Translations under genes and position numbers: made by a program | Notes under the pieces: generated by a model | Seen by the model: the letters and a program-made list of their open reading frames with translations, nothing else | Database searches by the model: none | What the model was told of the DNA's origin: nothing | Shown: piece by piece, positions 23,740-37,268 of the stretch | Layout: the number at the start of each line of letters is the position of its first letter | Position numbering within the stretch: position 1 is the first letter of the stretch | Assembly (NCBI GenBank): GCA_001579985.1 | Contig: LRSR01001091.1 | Location: 62,001-126,000 of the forward strand | DNA: 64,000 bases | Source: Hypsibius dujardini | Lineage: Eukaryota; Tardigrada; Eutardigrada; Parachela; Hypsibiidae | Direction of reading: 5' to 3'

Positions 23740-23780
23740 AAAGGCCTGCCTCTTGGAGGAGGATGACAATGCAGGCCTTT
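23740..23780. repeat. Short hairpin AAAGGCCTGC / GCAGGCCTTT
   Basis: Ten-base perfect arms at 23740-23749 and 23771-23780 enclose a 21-base purine-rich loop. It could be a terminator-like fold, part of a decayed element, or chance. Confidence 0.5.
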
Positions 23781-25255
23781 AAATCCGTCTGCTTCTGACC
23801 AGCGAAGCTGGACAGTGAGCAAGGTACATGAGGAGAGACAGAGCAGACATCTAGACTAGAGGAGAACGAGGACATAGACAGCTGCAGTACAGCTCAAGAG
23901 ACAGAGAGCTCTGCCTCGTCTTCTGTGGCTGCAGAGAACGTTCCACAAATGTAGAAAGAGGGATCGAATTACATCAAGACAAAGAAGGTGAGAGGGGAGA
24001 AGGCTAGAAATCAGCAGTCATCTTCTCATTACAACAGGGCTAATGGACTAAGGATAAACAGATATATTGTCTAAGAAATGATTTGAAACGGGGAAACACT
24101 GTTCAAAACTGATGCTCTACAGCTGTATGAGAAATCCCTCTAGCGTCACTATACGATAATGACGATCCTTTGGTATTCACAGTATCTATACTGCTTTCAG
24201 TTAAGTTCTCTATCTACTTCATTTATTCTATTCTGCGACCATTGTTGACCACAGCAATCATATTTATTAGCATATTATAGTAATCATATGATGGTAGTCA
24301 TATGATGGACTTGCTGGTAGACCTAACACTTGTTTGAATGAAACAATCTATAGCGACGCGTTATTTATGTCATTTTTCTAACGAAGAACCGAATGTCGCG
24401 AATAATTTCGAGACCGCTTTTGTATATGCATTCCTGTTAATTTGGAAAACGACTTAACATGTTGGCTTAAATATCGCTTTACCTTAACAAACTGCGATGA
24501 AGGGCCCCATGGAGAAACAGACTTGAAAGAGAAGGGCCAATGAAAATTTAGGGATGTGCGGCTGTTTTGGTTGCGGTCACAGTATTTGCTAGCTCGAGAA
24601 TAATTTACGGGAAACAGATCTCGTAATCGAAAGGGACGGTCGATTTTTAGTCGCGGTATTTCATAGCTCCTGGGTGCTGCTGTGGCGGTTTGAACCCAGA
24701 CAAAACCCCGAGACCTAGACGTGCTTGATAAAGATGCCGCGATTACGATCGAGCTTTCTCAGGCATTGTTGTCACTGTAATGTTTTATTGCAAATGAATG
24801 CAATGATAACTCGGAAACCGCTTGTCTGACGGAGAATGAAGTTGTCAAACACTGCAAATTGCTGAAGAAGAAAAAGCAGGAGTCAGTTTGACCGTGTAAC
24901 GAAGAAACACATGGAAAAGCATTAGTTTTTGCTTCTTGAGGAAGCGCTTATATCCAGATGCGCCATCTATAGGGAGGAGATATGACGAAAAACCACGTGA
25001 TTGGCATGAGGTACGGGGGCGCCAAGATCCCTGACTAAATGGGGCAAAAAATTCATCAGATTGAATGCTGGCAAGAATTCCTGATGTCTAAACTTTTTTC
25101 AAGATTTAAATTGTTATAAAAGAGGTTTACGCCGTTTGCAACTTTTTATTTGCTCCTATAAATTCTAGAAGAGCTAAACCCTTTTGACAGGGCAAAAATC
25201 GCTCCAAAAACCTAGTCTCCTAAGCATTGTCCATTTGACACCGGCGGCGCGCTTT

Positions 25256-25603
25256 TGGCATGAAGTATGGTAGGGGCCCTGGAATGGACCGTCTTGGAAT
25301 TTGAACTTCCAGACAGTTTATGGCTACAACCAAAGTCTTAAACGACAGAGAATAATCAATAAACCCCGGTGGGACGCTTATCGAATGTGAAGAAAAGTTG
25401 TGAGAACATGTTTTAAAAAAAACGAAATAAAAAGCTTCATTGGACGGTTGGGAAAAAGTTGACTTTAGAGGTCGCTGACTACACAGTGACTCATCAGTTT
25501 TCGATTAATTGGTGATAGAGCGTCCCCTGCCACCGGGTGGTTGGTTCATTCCAGGTTACGGGAAGGTCCAGTGGCCCATTCCAGGACCCCTACCTCATAT
25601 CGG
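25256..25603. mobile_element. Foldback / MITE-like element with imperfect inverted ends
   Basis: GGTAGGGGCCCTGGAATGG (25269-25287) is matched, inverted and with one mismatch, by the segment at about 25576-25594. Looser matching extends outward (GGCATGAAG on the left against CATATCGG on the right). A related GGCATGAGGTACGGGGG sits at 24993, suggesting a dispersed family. No target duplication was identified. Confidence 0.55.
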
Positions 25604-27048
25604 AAGGGGGTGAGTCAGTGCCCAGCCAGATGGGATCGGCCCTCGCGCGACCTATCAAGTAGTGTGCTACAAAGGGAGGCTTGAGACTGGGAATGGGATG
25701 CGCAGGGAACATCGCTCCTTCCTTTCTGTCCTTCGCTCCCGATCTCGCGAGTCCCGTTCGCCCGTCCCCGACACACAATCCAATGCTGTACATTACAGCA
25801 TCAACGTAGTAAGGAGAGCCTGAATATGCAGCAGTGGCAGTAGATACAGGCACGTAACATGGTATAAAAAAGAAAGGGGGAAGACTCGCCCCCAATCGAT
25901 AAAGTAGATTAAGTCAACAGTAGAAGCAGCAGGACCCAGCCGCCGAGCACGCGTTCAGCACACAGGGATGTTGAGTCTGCCTGTGCTCTCGTACAGCCCG
26001 TGGACGTCTGGATCTCTGGATGATGAGAGAGCGCGCGGGGTGTGTGTGTGCATGTGTGTAGGAGAGTCTCCAAGTGTTGCGTATGCGCCCTCTCCCACTA
26101 TATTATTATTGCCATTACGGATAGTGAGAGAAAACACGATCGTTCGTCGCGACGGCATTTTACGGGAGAGAGACTGTGCCATATACGGCCTGATTTTGTC
26201 AGTAATGGAGACTGGAACCGTGTTGAAGAGGCTGGCTGGATGGCATTGAAAGGGGAACGAATGGATGTCTATTAGCGCACGTGCCTCTGTAGGATGGGAC
26301 ACACTTTCATCGTCTTGGATTTGTTTCGTTTAAGCCTTCATTAGCTTGTCCCCCTATAAACATTCGGAAAAATCGAGTCCTCCGATTTGCTTTGCTGAGA
26401 AGTGACAGGACGTTTTTTGACGTTCTTCGAAAGGTGAGCATTCTAAATCATCAATTTATATGCTCAAGATTATTGATGCAGCAGAAGCATTGATTGATTG
26501 ATTGATGGACTGGAATTACCACTAAACGGAACGGAACGGATTGACTAGTGCTGGTAAAGCGGAAACGGGGCGGCGAGAGTTTTTTGTTGGTTTTTGACCG
26601 AATATTTCCATACGTAGTGTACCACGACCAGTCTTCTCATCCAAACGCGGTTTTAATTTAAACATTTTTTAGGGCTGAAAATAAAATTTGAAATTCAAAT
26701 GACTAAATAGACTCCGGTTCTCCAGCCTCAACGTCGATTGTTTATTGACCAAACTGAATAATTTCTTTGGCATAGCGGAACGGAGCGAGATTGTTTTGTT
26801 TTGAGAAAGCGGAGCGGAACGGCGCTTTTCGTTTGTTTTGGGCATTATGTTTCTGCCCAGGATTGACTGAGTCTTTCAGCTATTACGCTTCCCACTGTCG
26901 ACCTCAAGGAGGCGCTGTTAAATGCCAAATTTGTTTAGGTTTCGAAGGATCCGTGGCGAGAATGCTTGAAATAGCCTCCCAAAACTGCGGCAAGGGAGGG
27001 AGTGGAGGGTGACCGCTACAGCGGCTAAATTCACCGGGAAATCAAAAT

Positions 27049-30000
27049 ATGGACCTCTCTAAAAAGAATCTCTGTCCTCGTCTCGTGGATTACGTTGTTT
27101 TTGCGGGAAATCGCACTCCCAATGCGAGCCAGAATATCACACGTCCCCAGCTGCTACGAAGGTAAATTCTTTGGAGCGAATAATTGGCATTTGTTAACGA
27201 AATATCGTGTCCGGGTGGGAGTTTTCGGCTAGTGTTGAAGCTAAGCAGTGGATTGCTTGATTGAGGGAGTGAGACACAGTGCTGGCTGATGGTCACTCAA
27301 TCAAGCGGCTGTTTGCTTGAGTGCTCTTTATTGACTTTTTTTCACAGGCTTTCACTAATTGGTTGGCTGATTTTTTGTGAGTTTTAATCTGAATTTTGCT
27401 AAAATACTTGCTTATCTATGTAATAGTTTATCTCCAACTACTAGTCCAACTATTGTAGTCCCTTAAGGGACTACACACGTGGGAGAAATCTTGTGCTAAC
27501 CGAGTTAAGCCATACAGCTCCAACTGTGCATTAAGCCATACCTCGAACGAGTTACATGGCTTAACTCGGTTAGCGTTAGGGATTTGCCATGTGTGTAGAT
27601 GTTACAGCTGTGTAATTATTACGTTTTCGTTAATTTCAAATTGACCGATTTCGTTCAGTTAGAGGGGAAGGAATAATTTTAAATGTGTCAAGGGTTTAGC
27701 ATTCGTTCATTGAATTTAAAGTCAGGATCAGCTAATTTAACAAAAGGGTCCGAAAAAATATTACTACCTAAAAATGTGTAATTATGGCAAGTATTTTTAC
27801 CTTGTTTTCTTATTTCAGATATCCTGTGGCGGATCATAAAGATTTCGCTCTCCCCTTCGAGATTGCTTATTTCTGCCAGCCGGAAGGGAATTTCACATTC
27901 AAACCCAAGACCTCGAGCGATGTCCGGCGGACGAGTTCCTTCACTTTCACGCTGACTGAGAAAGACACTTCCAAAGTTCGCCACGGCATCTGCTACAACT
28001 TTTTCCGACCCGCACGCCGATCGTCTACTCTCGTGGCCCGAAAGTACGTCGACAAATTGGCCGTAACTTTGTGTTTGCTAGATCGCAATTTGATCAAGCT
28101 TAAACAGGCATTATTAATATTGTTTATATTGTGATTGGCTTTAGGCGTTCAACTAAAATTGAAATCCCATTTTTTCAGAATAAATAATATAACAGTTACG
28201 GGCAAGAAAATTCGTACGTCATAGTATTCTTTAAATAACGTGGTTGAATTTAACTAAAATATTAAATAACTTCAAGTTCACCGGCGAAATCTATTTATAT
28301 CAATAATAATTTAACATAATAATATCAATAATAATTAAAAGAAAAGCCATCTGTTCAGCATCTAAAATTACATTTTAAATAAAATATCCTAATATTTTAA
28401 GTACACTTAATGAATTTAAACAAAAAAACGCTTTTACATAGCTTGTTGTTGTGCGATTTTAAATAAAATCATAATTATTTTTATTTAAAATCAGTAGACG
28501 CTTTTTGAGCTATTTCAAATTTCTTCATAAATATATTTAGGCAAAACTAGTACTCGACTGATTCTTTAGAATATATTTCGAGAGAAATAATATTTAATCT
28601 CTTTCTGAATGTCTGAAGTATTTTTAATTATTAAATCAAGTCCATTCAGATCGTGGGCCTATTTTTGCGCTACACTACAGGATTTATTGGGACGATTTGA
28701 TTCGTTTCCCGTAAAGTCACTTTCCTCTTCGGCCTTGACAATCATCCGTGAAGACTGTGCTAAAGAATGACGTAATCATATATTTTCTTTACATCATCCT
28801 CATCCCCTCATCCCCTCATCCTTCCTTCCTCCGCATACTGACGCGCCACACTCGGGTGTTTTTGTAGTCGAAAAGTCAGCATCGACGGATTCGACTCACG
28901 CTTCACTCTCACCTCGATCTGCCTCATCACCCACCACCCTTTCCTCTCCACCTTCCGGGAGTGCTTAAATGTGCTGCACACTGTGATTGACTCATGTGAC
29001 TTCCGGGCGGCCAAGGCCTCGGGATACCGGTAAGCTGGCTTAATCTCTCCCTGAGCCACTGCGACAGTTTCTATGAAAGGAATCTTCCTTTGTATGTGCG
29101 ACATTGCCTTTTTCGAGACAGGCATAGTAATTCTTTTCGTTTGGGTGAACAGGGGCCAAGTTTGGGAGCTGCTGGCCGGACAAATCAGAGCGGAGAATGT
29201 CGATGCAGCGGTGATGCGTGAAGTCCGGGAGGTAGAGACATGGATTGTAAGGTTCTTGTGTGCACCTGTACCGGTGCCTGGGAAGACAAGGCTGGAGGTA
29301 AGAAGGGTAGGACAGACAGAAAGACGGACAGACAGGTAGACATACAGACAGGTAGACATACAGAGAGACAGAGGGACAGAGAGACAGATATACAGATATA
29401 CAGACATACAAACGGACAGACGTATTGACAGATAAACAAACAGGCAAACAAACAGGCAAGCAAACGACATAAAAGAGTGACAGATTTCCCTGACATATTT
29501 ACGCCTTTTCAGCTGGATCTTCTGCCGTTGCAAACATCCCACCACATACGATTTGGCTTCCCTGACCGGACGCGCTTTCCTCTAGTAGATTTTCCACTCC
29601 ACTTGCCTTTCGAGCTGTTGGGCGTCGATACCGGCTTGCGCGTCCTTACCTGCATCCTGTTGGAAAATAAGGTATCCATTATTGCTACCCATCCCCTTCT
29701 GTTTCCGCCATAACATTTGTCTCCCTTCTTGTAATCATCATAGTTTTACAATTGGTATTTATTATTGACCTAACCTTTTAAGTTTATCGTTCAGGTCCTA
29801 CTGCGATCGAAGGACGTCAATGCCGTCTCGATGTGCGTCATGGCATACGTCGCGATGCTCTACCCGTTGGAGTATATGTTTCCAGTCATTCCGCTCCTCC
29901 CGGCTTGTATGCCTAGTGCCGAGCAGGTACCGACCGCACTTATCTTTAAAATACGGATAGATTGTTTGATTATTTGCATGACTATTTAAGTTTTTTACCA

Positions 30001-31951
30001 ATTTTACATGTTCATGTGAGAAGTGTTTGATAATGGGAATTTTATCAGTTTAGCTATTTATGGGATAACAAAAAACCCAACGAATAGATCAATCAGTAAA
30101 TCTAGTATTCTTGCAGTTGCTGTTAGCACCGACCCCATATATCATTGGAATCCCCGAATCTTTCCTAAGCTTGAAGGGTGAGCTGAATGTGCCTGACGAT
30201 GTCTGGCTGGTCGATTTGGATGCCAGCCGGGTCTATCCGCCTGCCAACGGTGACGAGCTGCCTCCGCTGCCAGAAGCTGAGGGCGCAACCCTACGAAGTC
30301 ATATTGAGCAAGTATGATCAAGGCAAAATCCTTCTATCTGTCTCGCCTGCCCACCTATTTGCTTTAGCGATGCCGCTGAAATTGCATTACCAAATTTGCA
30401 GGCGCTCCATGTTATGAGCCATCCCGACCAAGACTCAGGCCTCAACCTACAAGACGAAGTGGTGAAGAATATCCATTTCGGTACGCAAAATGCCGATCCT
30501 TCCCACAGTTTTCCTGATGTCTCCCCATCGGCCTACGGACCCGACATCGCAGCAGTCGATGTGGCTACTCGAGTGGCCATCGTTCAGTTCCTTAATTCGC
30601 CTAACGTTATTGGAAACCTAACGGAACACATTAGGACGCTTCGTCTGTACCCACGACCGGTGATTGCTTTCCAAGTGTACAGTTTTCTTAAATCGCGACC
30701 CCTGAGATCGCAATTTATCGACCGCTTTGCCAAAACTCAGGTACGTTTAAAAGAAAATTGTATGGAAGATATATAAGCTGCCCCATGTCTGCTGTCTGTC
30801 AGTTAGTCACTCTGTCTGTCTGTCTATTTGTCTACCTGCCTGCTTATCTGTCTGTCTGTTTTTCTGTCTGACTGTCTGTCTGTATGTCTGAATTTTTCTC
30901 TGCCTGACTATATATCTGCACGAGTGCCTGTCAGTATGTATGTCCCAGGTGTCTATGATTACTTTCGGAAAATCCTGAGCTTTTTCAGGATGTTGTGTGT
31001 GATTTTTAGGCGGTAGAATTTTTCGCTGAATGGTCGCTCAGTCCGACCAATGTTGCCTTCCTTCGCGCGCATACCGGTATCTCGGATCCTCGCGTGATCG
31101 GCGACAAACTGAAATGGTTCGCCGATCAACTTCAGCCTATATTCTTTCAAGTCTACGATTCCAATTCGACGATCGGAGAAGCAATAGCCCAGTCACTGAA
31201 CGCGGAAGATCAGTTACATTACACGGGCCAACTGTCAACAGGTGAAGTCTGCGATTTATATTCTGACGTAGTTTCATTGGCAGTGTCATCGAACGCGCAC
31301 TTTAATTAGGATTTGCTAAAAAAAATTTCGGTAATTTATTTATTATATGATTTGAGTATAAAATAATTCGATGACTGCCTTCAAATTAGATTTAATAATG
31401 ACTTGCGTTATAAAAAATATTGTATTTGATTAAGTCAATTTTCACTTTTAACCGCATCCTTGTGCTCGCAGATGCTGCGGATTCAGATGGGGACTCACCG
31501 GAGGCTGACTACCAGCCGGCTGCAATGTACGATATGGACTACGCACGGGCAGACTTTTGTTATGAGATTGGTACGGGACTCTTATTATCTGTGGTGCTGT
31601 ACTTACTCTTGCTAACTGGCCGGGTTTTCAGACGTTGAGCGGCTGACTTATCAAATGGTCTGTACCGATTTGGAGGCGGACTTTTTGCGGCCACCGGATG
31701 GGCTGCAAGTTCCGGGAAGCCTTATAAGTCAAAGCAGCTCGACGCAATCGATTGGCGATTTGAATTCAGACGATGATGGGAGCAGTCACTGTTCTTCGCC
31801 GGATGACTCGAGGACGAACCCATCCGGACCGTCCGATACCGGAAGCGATGTTCGTTCAATCTCATAGACCAGATAAACCATATTTTGACAACAGGCACGA
31901 CAGACAGGCGGGAAGGCAGGCAGGCAGACAGACATACAGACATACAGACAT

Positions 31952-31998
<47 letters not shown>

Positions 31999-33436
31999 CC
32001 CGGAAGACAAGCAAGCAGATAGACTCATGCACTTAGATTGGCTGAAAGACACGCAGTCCATCAAACAATTTGGTACGACATGCAGATAGATCGGAGAATA
32101 ACCAGTTAGATATTGATGATGAGAGATCGATCAGTAAGCAAAGTCAAGGTATTTAACTCATGGGTTTTTCGTGTAGAAACGGAATGGGGAGCCGCCATCC
32201 GCAGAACCGAAAACTCCGAAACCCTCGTTGATGAACTTTCGGTTTGGCTCGTCCGAATCTAACGCCTTGCAGGAAATCTTTGGCGGCAACACCAATGAGC
32301 AAGTCGCGAAACTGCAGAACACCATGACCGACCTGAAAGATAAATCAAAGCAGAATTTCCAGAAAGCCACATCTTTATTTAAAGTGAGCGGTACAATGGG
32401 TTGATATAATGCACAGTTGATATTTTCAGTGAATTTTTATTGGTAATTTCATTCGTTTCAGCGTATGGCTTTTGATTAATTATGTACTGAATTTCTGTGA
32501 AAATTTGAAATTTTGATATAATTTTGACCAGTTTTTATGAAATGTATTTGTACGCATTGTTCACTTTTAATTTTGTTTACTTGCAAATCGAACATTAATA
32601 TTAAAATATAATTATAGTTCCGGGGCTGTGAATCGATTTTTAAGTAAATTAAAATTAATTTCCCTATTAAATTTTGTTAAAATTGTACGTTGATGGACCT
32701 ACTTACAGAGCCTCTCAGCAAAAGACAATGTCCTCGAAACGCCGCTGCCGCTGAAAATCTCCATCACCGGTTCGGACGCCGCCAATAACACCAAGGACTT
32801 TGTTCACGACCTGGCCACCAAGCTGAAAAAAGTCGGCAACAGCATGGACAAGAGCAGTGTCCCTGAGCAGCAGCGTCCCCAACCTTTCGGTCCGTTTCCG
32901 TCGGGTCAGTTAAGACCCTTTTTTGCCACTTAATTTTTTTCAACATAACCCCAAAAATGTTTAACAAAATCTAGGCCGACGGAATCCTTTAGAACGAAAC
33001 ACACTGATTCGGCACGACAACGCCCCGTCCCCGCCGGAGCGCAGCGGATTCCATGGCCTTGGTCAGAGGACTGGCAGACAGGACCCCGCAGCTCATCGAG
33101 CGCACAGTTTTGCCAGGTCATCGGAGTCGTCGACTTTGAGCAGTGACAACCAAAACTTTCTGAAGGAGGTGATTGACGGGGTGATGACCGGGGAGACGGT
33201 GGGCTGGTTGAAGCTCAACCGGTTGAAGCGGCTTCTGGAGGATGAGAGCTACAGGAATTTTTTGATCTCACGACTGAATGCCAATCTCGGGAAGCAGATG
33301 AGCGATGAGCAATACATTGACGATGTTGTAAGTACAGTAATGCTGGCCGGCTGGCAGGCAGACAGACAAAAACACAGACGGGCAGTTAGGCATGCAGGCA
33401 GCCGGCAGGCAGATATAGTCAGTCAGTCATACAGGC

Positions 33437-33472
<36 letters not shown>

Positions 33473-35201
33473 GGGCAGGCAGACAGACAGACAATCTAAC
33501 AGGCGGACGTTAAAATAGACATAATAAGCACGCATACGTACAGTAAGTAGGTAGGCAGGTGGTCCATGAAGGGTACCAGCTCAGCTTACTAAGAGCAATA
33601 TTGCCCTTTTTAGATGCTGTCTCGTGATCAGTGGAACGGCTATGCCAAGCTGTTGCAGATAAGTCTGGCTGGTTTGGAGAAGTCCTTTCAGAGCTGGGGC
33701 CTCGGTGGAATGGGAAGCACATTCCAAATTCTGGAGATTGCTTATACCCACTACAGCGACATGAAAAGTGGACGGTCGCAGAGTTCAGCTAGCCAGTTTA
33801 TGAATATGTTTCAACGGGTAAGGCGCTTTCCACGGGTACTGACAGGTACAGGCAATCAGACAGACGAAAGGGATCTTCAATGCGTCACCTGAAACTGGAA
33901 AACAGTGTAATTTGTGTTGTTTTAATCAGCCGACAACACCGAGCGTCCATTCCGACACAAGCAGTCGAATTCGCCCTTCCGAAAGTTTCGGCCTCAACTC
34001 GGACCAGTTGGCATCTGGCTTTCGGTCCGTCATGAACAACGTCAAGACCCTAACCAACAACACCACATCAATCCTGATCAGCTCTCACGAAGACGATCTC
34101 CTGCCCACTCCATTACTGCCCTCGCCGCTTGCCTCGGTGGCCACCACTTCCGGTTTAGGCCGCCAAGCGCCCGGCACGCCCTCGGAAATTGGCTCCGTTC
34201 CCTCTTCCCCCGATACGGAGGGTCCCGGTATGGTTTCACCTCTTCCTGTCTTCCCGGAGGCTGTTGTTGTTATGGTTGTTGTAGCTTTCGGTCATTTCGG
34301 TCTTTTTTGTTTTACTTATGCGCTCACGGAATGTGCAGATTCCCCGTCTTTGTCAAGACGGAGCAGTCAGTGTAAGTTATTGTTGAAATTAAAATAAATT
34401 AATTCAAAATAATTTACTTTTCAGTTTTATTAAAATTTTATTAGATCAAGCTAATTTTTATTAATTTGCCTTATTTTCAGCCTGAACTTTGTTTAAATGT
34501 CACGAGTTTGGTATTGTTAAGATCGTGTCCAGTTTTGTTTCAATTGCGCGAGTACTCATTCAGAACTCATTTAGGTTCTTCCAGCAAATGGTGCTCCCCT
34601 GAATGTTTGTTAGCTATCTATTTATCTCTAACAATTTGATATATTCCCTATTATTTTTTAGGACGTCGTAATTTATTTTTATTTTTAAATCATGGTTTTC
34701 TCTCTGATAATGTAGTAATTTATGCTCTTAAATTTTTTAGATAAGGCAAATAGAATTCTAGATTAACATCTCAGATGGATTTTACATTTTACAATTTTCC
34801 TCAATGTTTATGTTTTTGGTGTTTTATTTAGCGACAGATGGATTGACGGGTGGCGGTGCGTCGGACGTTCACCGACTGACGCCGGAAATATTCCAGCCTG
34901 CAGACGACAGCCGTTCATTTCTGGACCCGGAAGTAAGTTTTGCTTCTCTTAACTGTATTTTGACGAAGACATTTAACAAGATTTTGGATCACACTTTCAG
35001 AGATCACCGTTTGCGTCACCGAACAGCAGTCGAAGGAGTAGCCGTACCAGCGATGACGGCAGCAGCGTGGGATCTGGCCGGATCACGCGAAAATTGATCA
35101 GCCATCAGTCCATCACGTCTTTCAATACCGCGCCTGGATTGGGTGCAAGAGGCGCCACAAATGAGCACGATGTAAGTCTGTATTCAGTTGTCTATCTAAT
35201 C

Positions 35202-35248
<47 letters not shown>

Positions 35249-37215
35249 GTCTATCTGTCTATCTGCTTGCCTATCTGTTTGTCTGTCTGCCTCTCTGTCT
35301 ATGTGCCTGTCTGTCTTTCTGTCTATCTGTTTGTAGTAGTAATCCTGTTATGTTGCAGGCTTTGGCGCCGGAATCATACAGTCGGAAGAGCAGTCTCAGC
35401 TCCGAGTTTCGTTACCGACACGGTCACCTCTTCCCCGCGTCAGCTGCCGTCTCTCCTGGGATGGCCAGCACCACACTGGATGATACCAATCGGGTCTACC
35501 TTTTTGAAAGTCTGCTCGGTACTACCGTTCACTTACTCTACCTAGATCTTCTCCTGTTCTAACGGCAGCTTGGCTGTTTTCAGGGAAGAATCATCCGAAA
35601 GTCTTCTACCAGATGCAATTCTGGGATGATGCCTTCATCGACGCGGTGGCCATTGAGCGGGACTTTATCGGCATGGATCAGGGCCCTGGCGAGCTTTTAG
35701 AGAGGTATTTGCACGTGAGAGAATAAAAAAAACGTGTGCCTGAAACTGATTTTATTAGGTATAAAAATCTGGCGGATGCCGATAAAAAACGAATGGAGCA
35801 CGACGAGGACCGCTTGCTGACTACAATGCTGTACAATCTCATTGCATTCATGGTGTCTGTTCAGGTATATAGTGAACTTTGTCAATTGCTCCTTTTTTGT
35901 TTTCTGAGATCAGGCTTTCAAGTTTTTTGCTTTGGTTTTTAGGTTCAGAAACCGGAACTCCGAAAAACTGCTAGAAGACTACTCGGCAAGTGCCATCTTG
36001 GGCTTGCCTGCAGTATGGAAATTCACAAGATGCTCGACCAGTTGGACATTCTGGTGAGATTGTTGTCTGTCTGTATGTATGACTGCCCGCCTAGATATCT
36101 CTTGCATGTCTGTTTGCGTGCCTGCCTGCTTGGATATTTGTCTGTCTGCCGACTTTTCTAACTTTGACATCAACTGCACATTTTCAGAATGGCAACGAAA
36201 TTGACTTGAAACCTCCTGTCAGTCGACAGACCCAGAAACAATCCTTCACTGTGCTGAACGGCACGGACAGTTCGGGTGATATCTCCTTCATGGAAGTGCG
36301 CGATGATGGACTGGTGGTGCGCAGCATCAACGGCGTCGCTGTCGAACGCATATATTACGACAACCTCATCAACATGACATACTCCCCGAAGACCAAAGTT
36401 CTCTGTCTGTGGCATCGCGAAAAGGTTGTGACTGAAGATTATCCCGGGCACATGGCCGAACCCGCAGCTACCCCTGCTACCGCGACCACTAAATTGAATC
36501 AATACTACTGCAAAAAAGTACGCGAAATATGAACTTAGAGTGACATCTATAACAGTGACAGCGAGACAGGTCGACGGTCAGGAATGATAGGCAGGCCAGG
36601 CAGGCCAAGCAAGCAGGAAGGCCTGCAGACTGATAGACAGACAGTCAGCCAGCCAGCCAGACAGACAGACAGACAGACAGACAGACAGCAGACAACAGAC
36701 AGACAGACAGATAGACAGACAGTTAATCAAACAGATAGACAGAAAGAGGTCAGAGAAGACAAAATATCTGCGCTAGCACGTTCACACAAACATGCTGTCA
36801 GACGCAGAATGAAAACCGCTGAGTTGAAATTTTCAAAACACAACAATTTTTCGACAGAGTAAGGAATTATACCACTGCATCAAAGAGTGTATGGAACGAG
36901 CAGCTTCCCGTGGAAAAGCTCCTATGCCGGGTGAGTGCTTTGTTTTGAGTTATGTGAATGAAAATCCTAACAGCGGAAGGTATATCAACTGAACGCCAAT
37001 GTGTGAAGGAGCGGATCTTGGTGGTGACTTCCCGATTCAAGATATGAAGACGGGGGAAGGTGGTCTCCTGCAAGTGACAATGGATGGAGTGGGTCTGTTA
37101 TTCGCCAACAGTAAGGTACAAAGAAGCCAGATAGGCAGTCAGATAGATACATAAATATACAGACAGACAGGCAGTCAGATAGATACATAAATATACAGAC
37201 GGACGGACGGACAGT

Positions 37216-37268
<53 letters not shown>

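Larger units (their letters stand above)
22883..27048. other. Long region without a supported gene, upstream of MADD
   Basis: The 4.2 kb holds no recognisable exon, including none for the missing kinase-like and cyclase domains of the preceding receptor. 23166-23535 is stop-poor in several frames on both strands, with no family match. Present are a short hairpin (23740-23780), a tandem TCATATGATGG (near 24282-24306) and a foldback element (25256-25603). Near 26430 a GTGAGC after TTCGAAAG could end a MADD 5' UTR exon whose acceptor (CTACAG) is near 27020. That exon is inference. CGGAACGGAACGGA runs occur at 26525-26830. Confidence 0.5.

Noticed and set aside
25955-26302. 115-codon minus ORF in the gene-free region
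   Set aside because: It includes a (TG)n tract and shows no domain features.
22883-27048. Expected kinase-homology and guanylyl cyclase exons
   Set aside because: Looked for cyclase-type motifs in the ORFs of this stretch and found none.
31905-31998. Possible CRISPR-like array from regular repeats
   Set aside because: Units are four bases with no spacers, in a eukaryotic intron.
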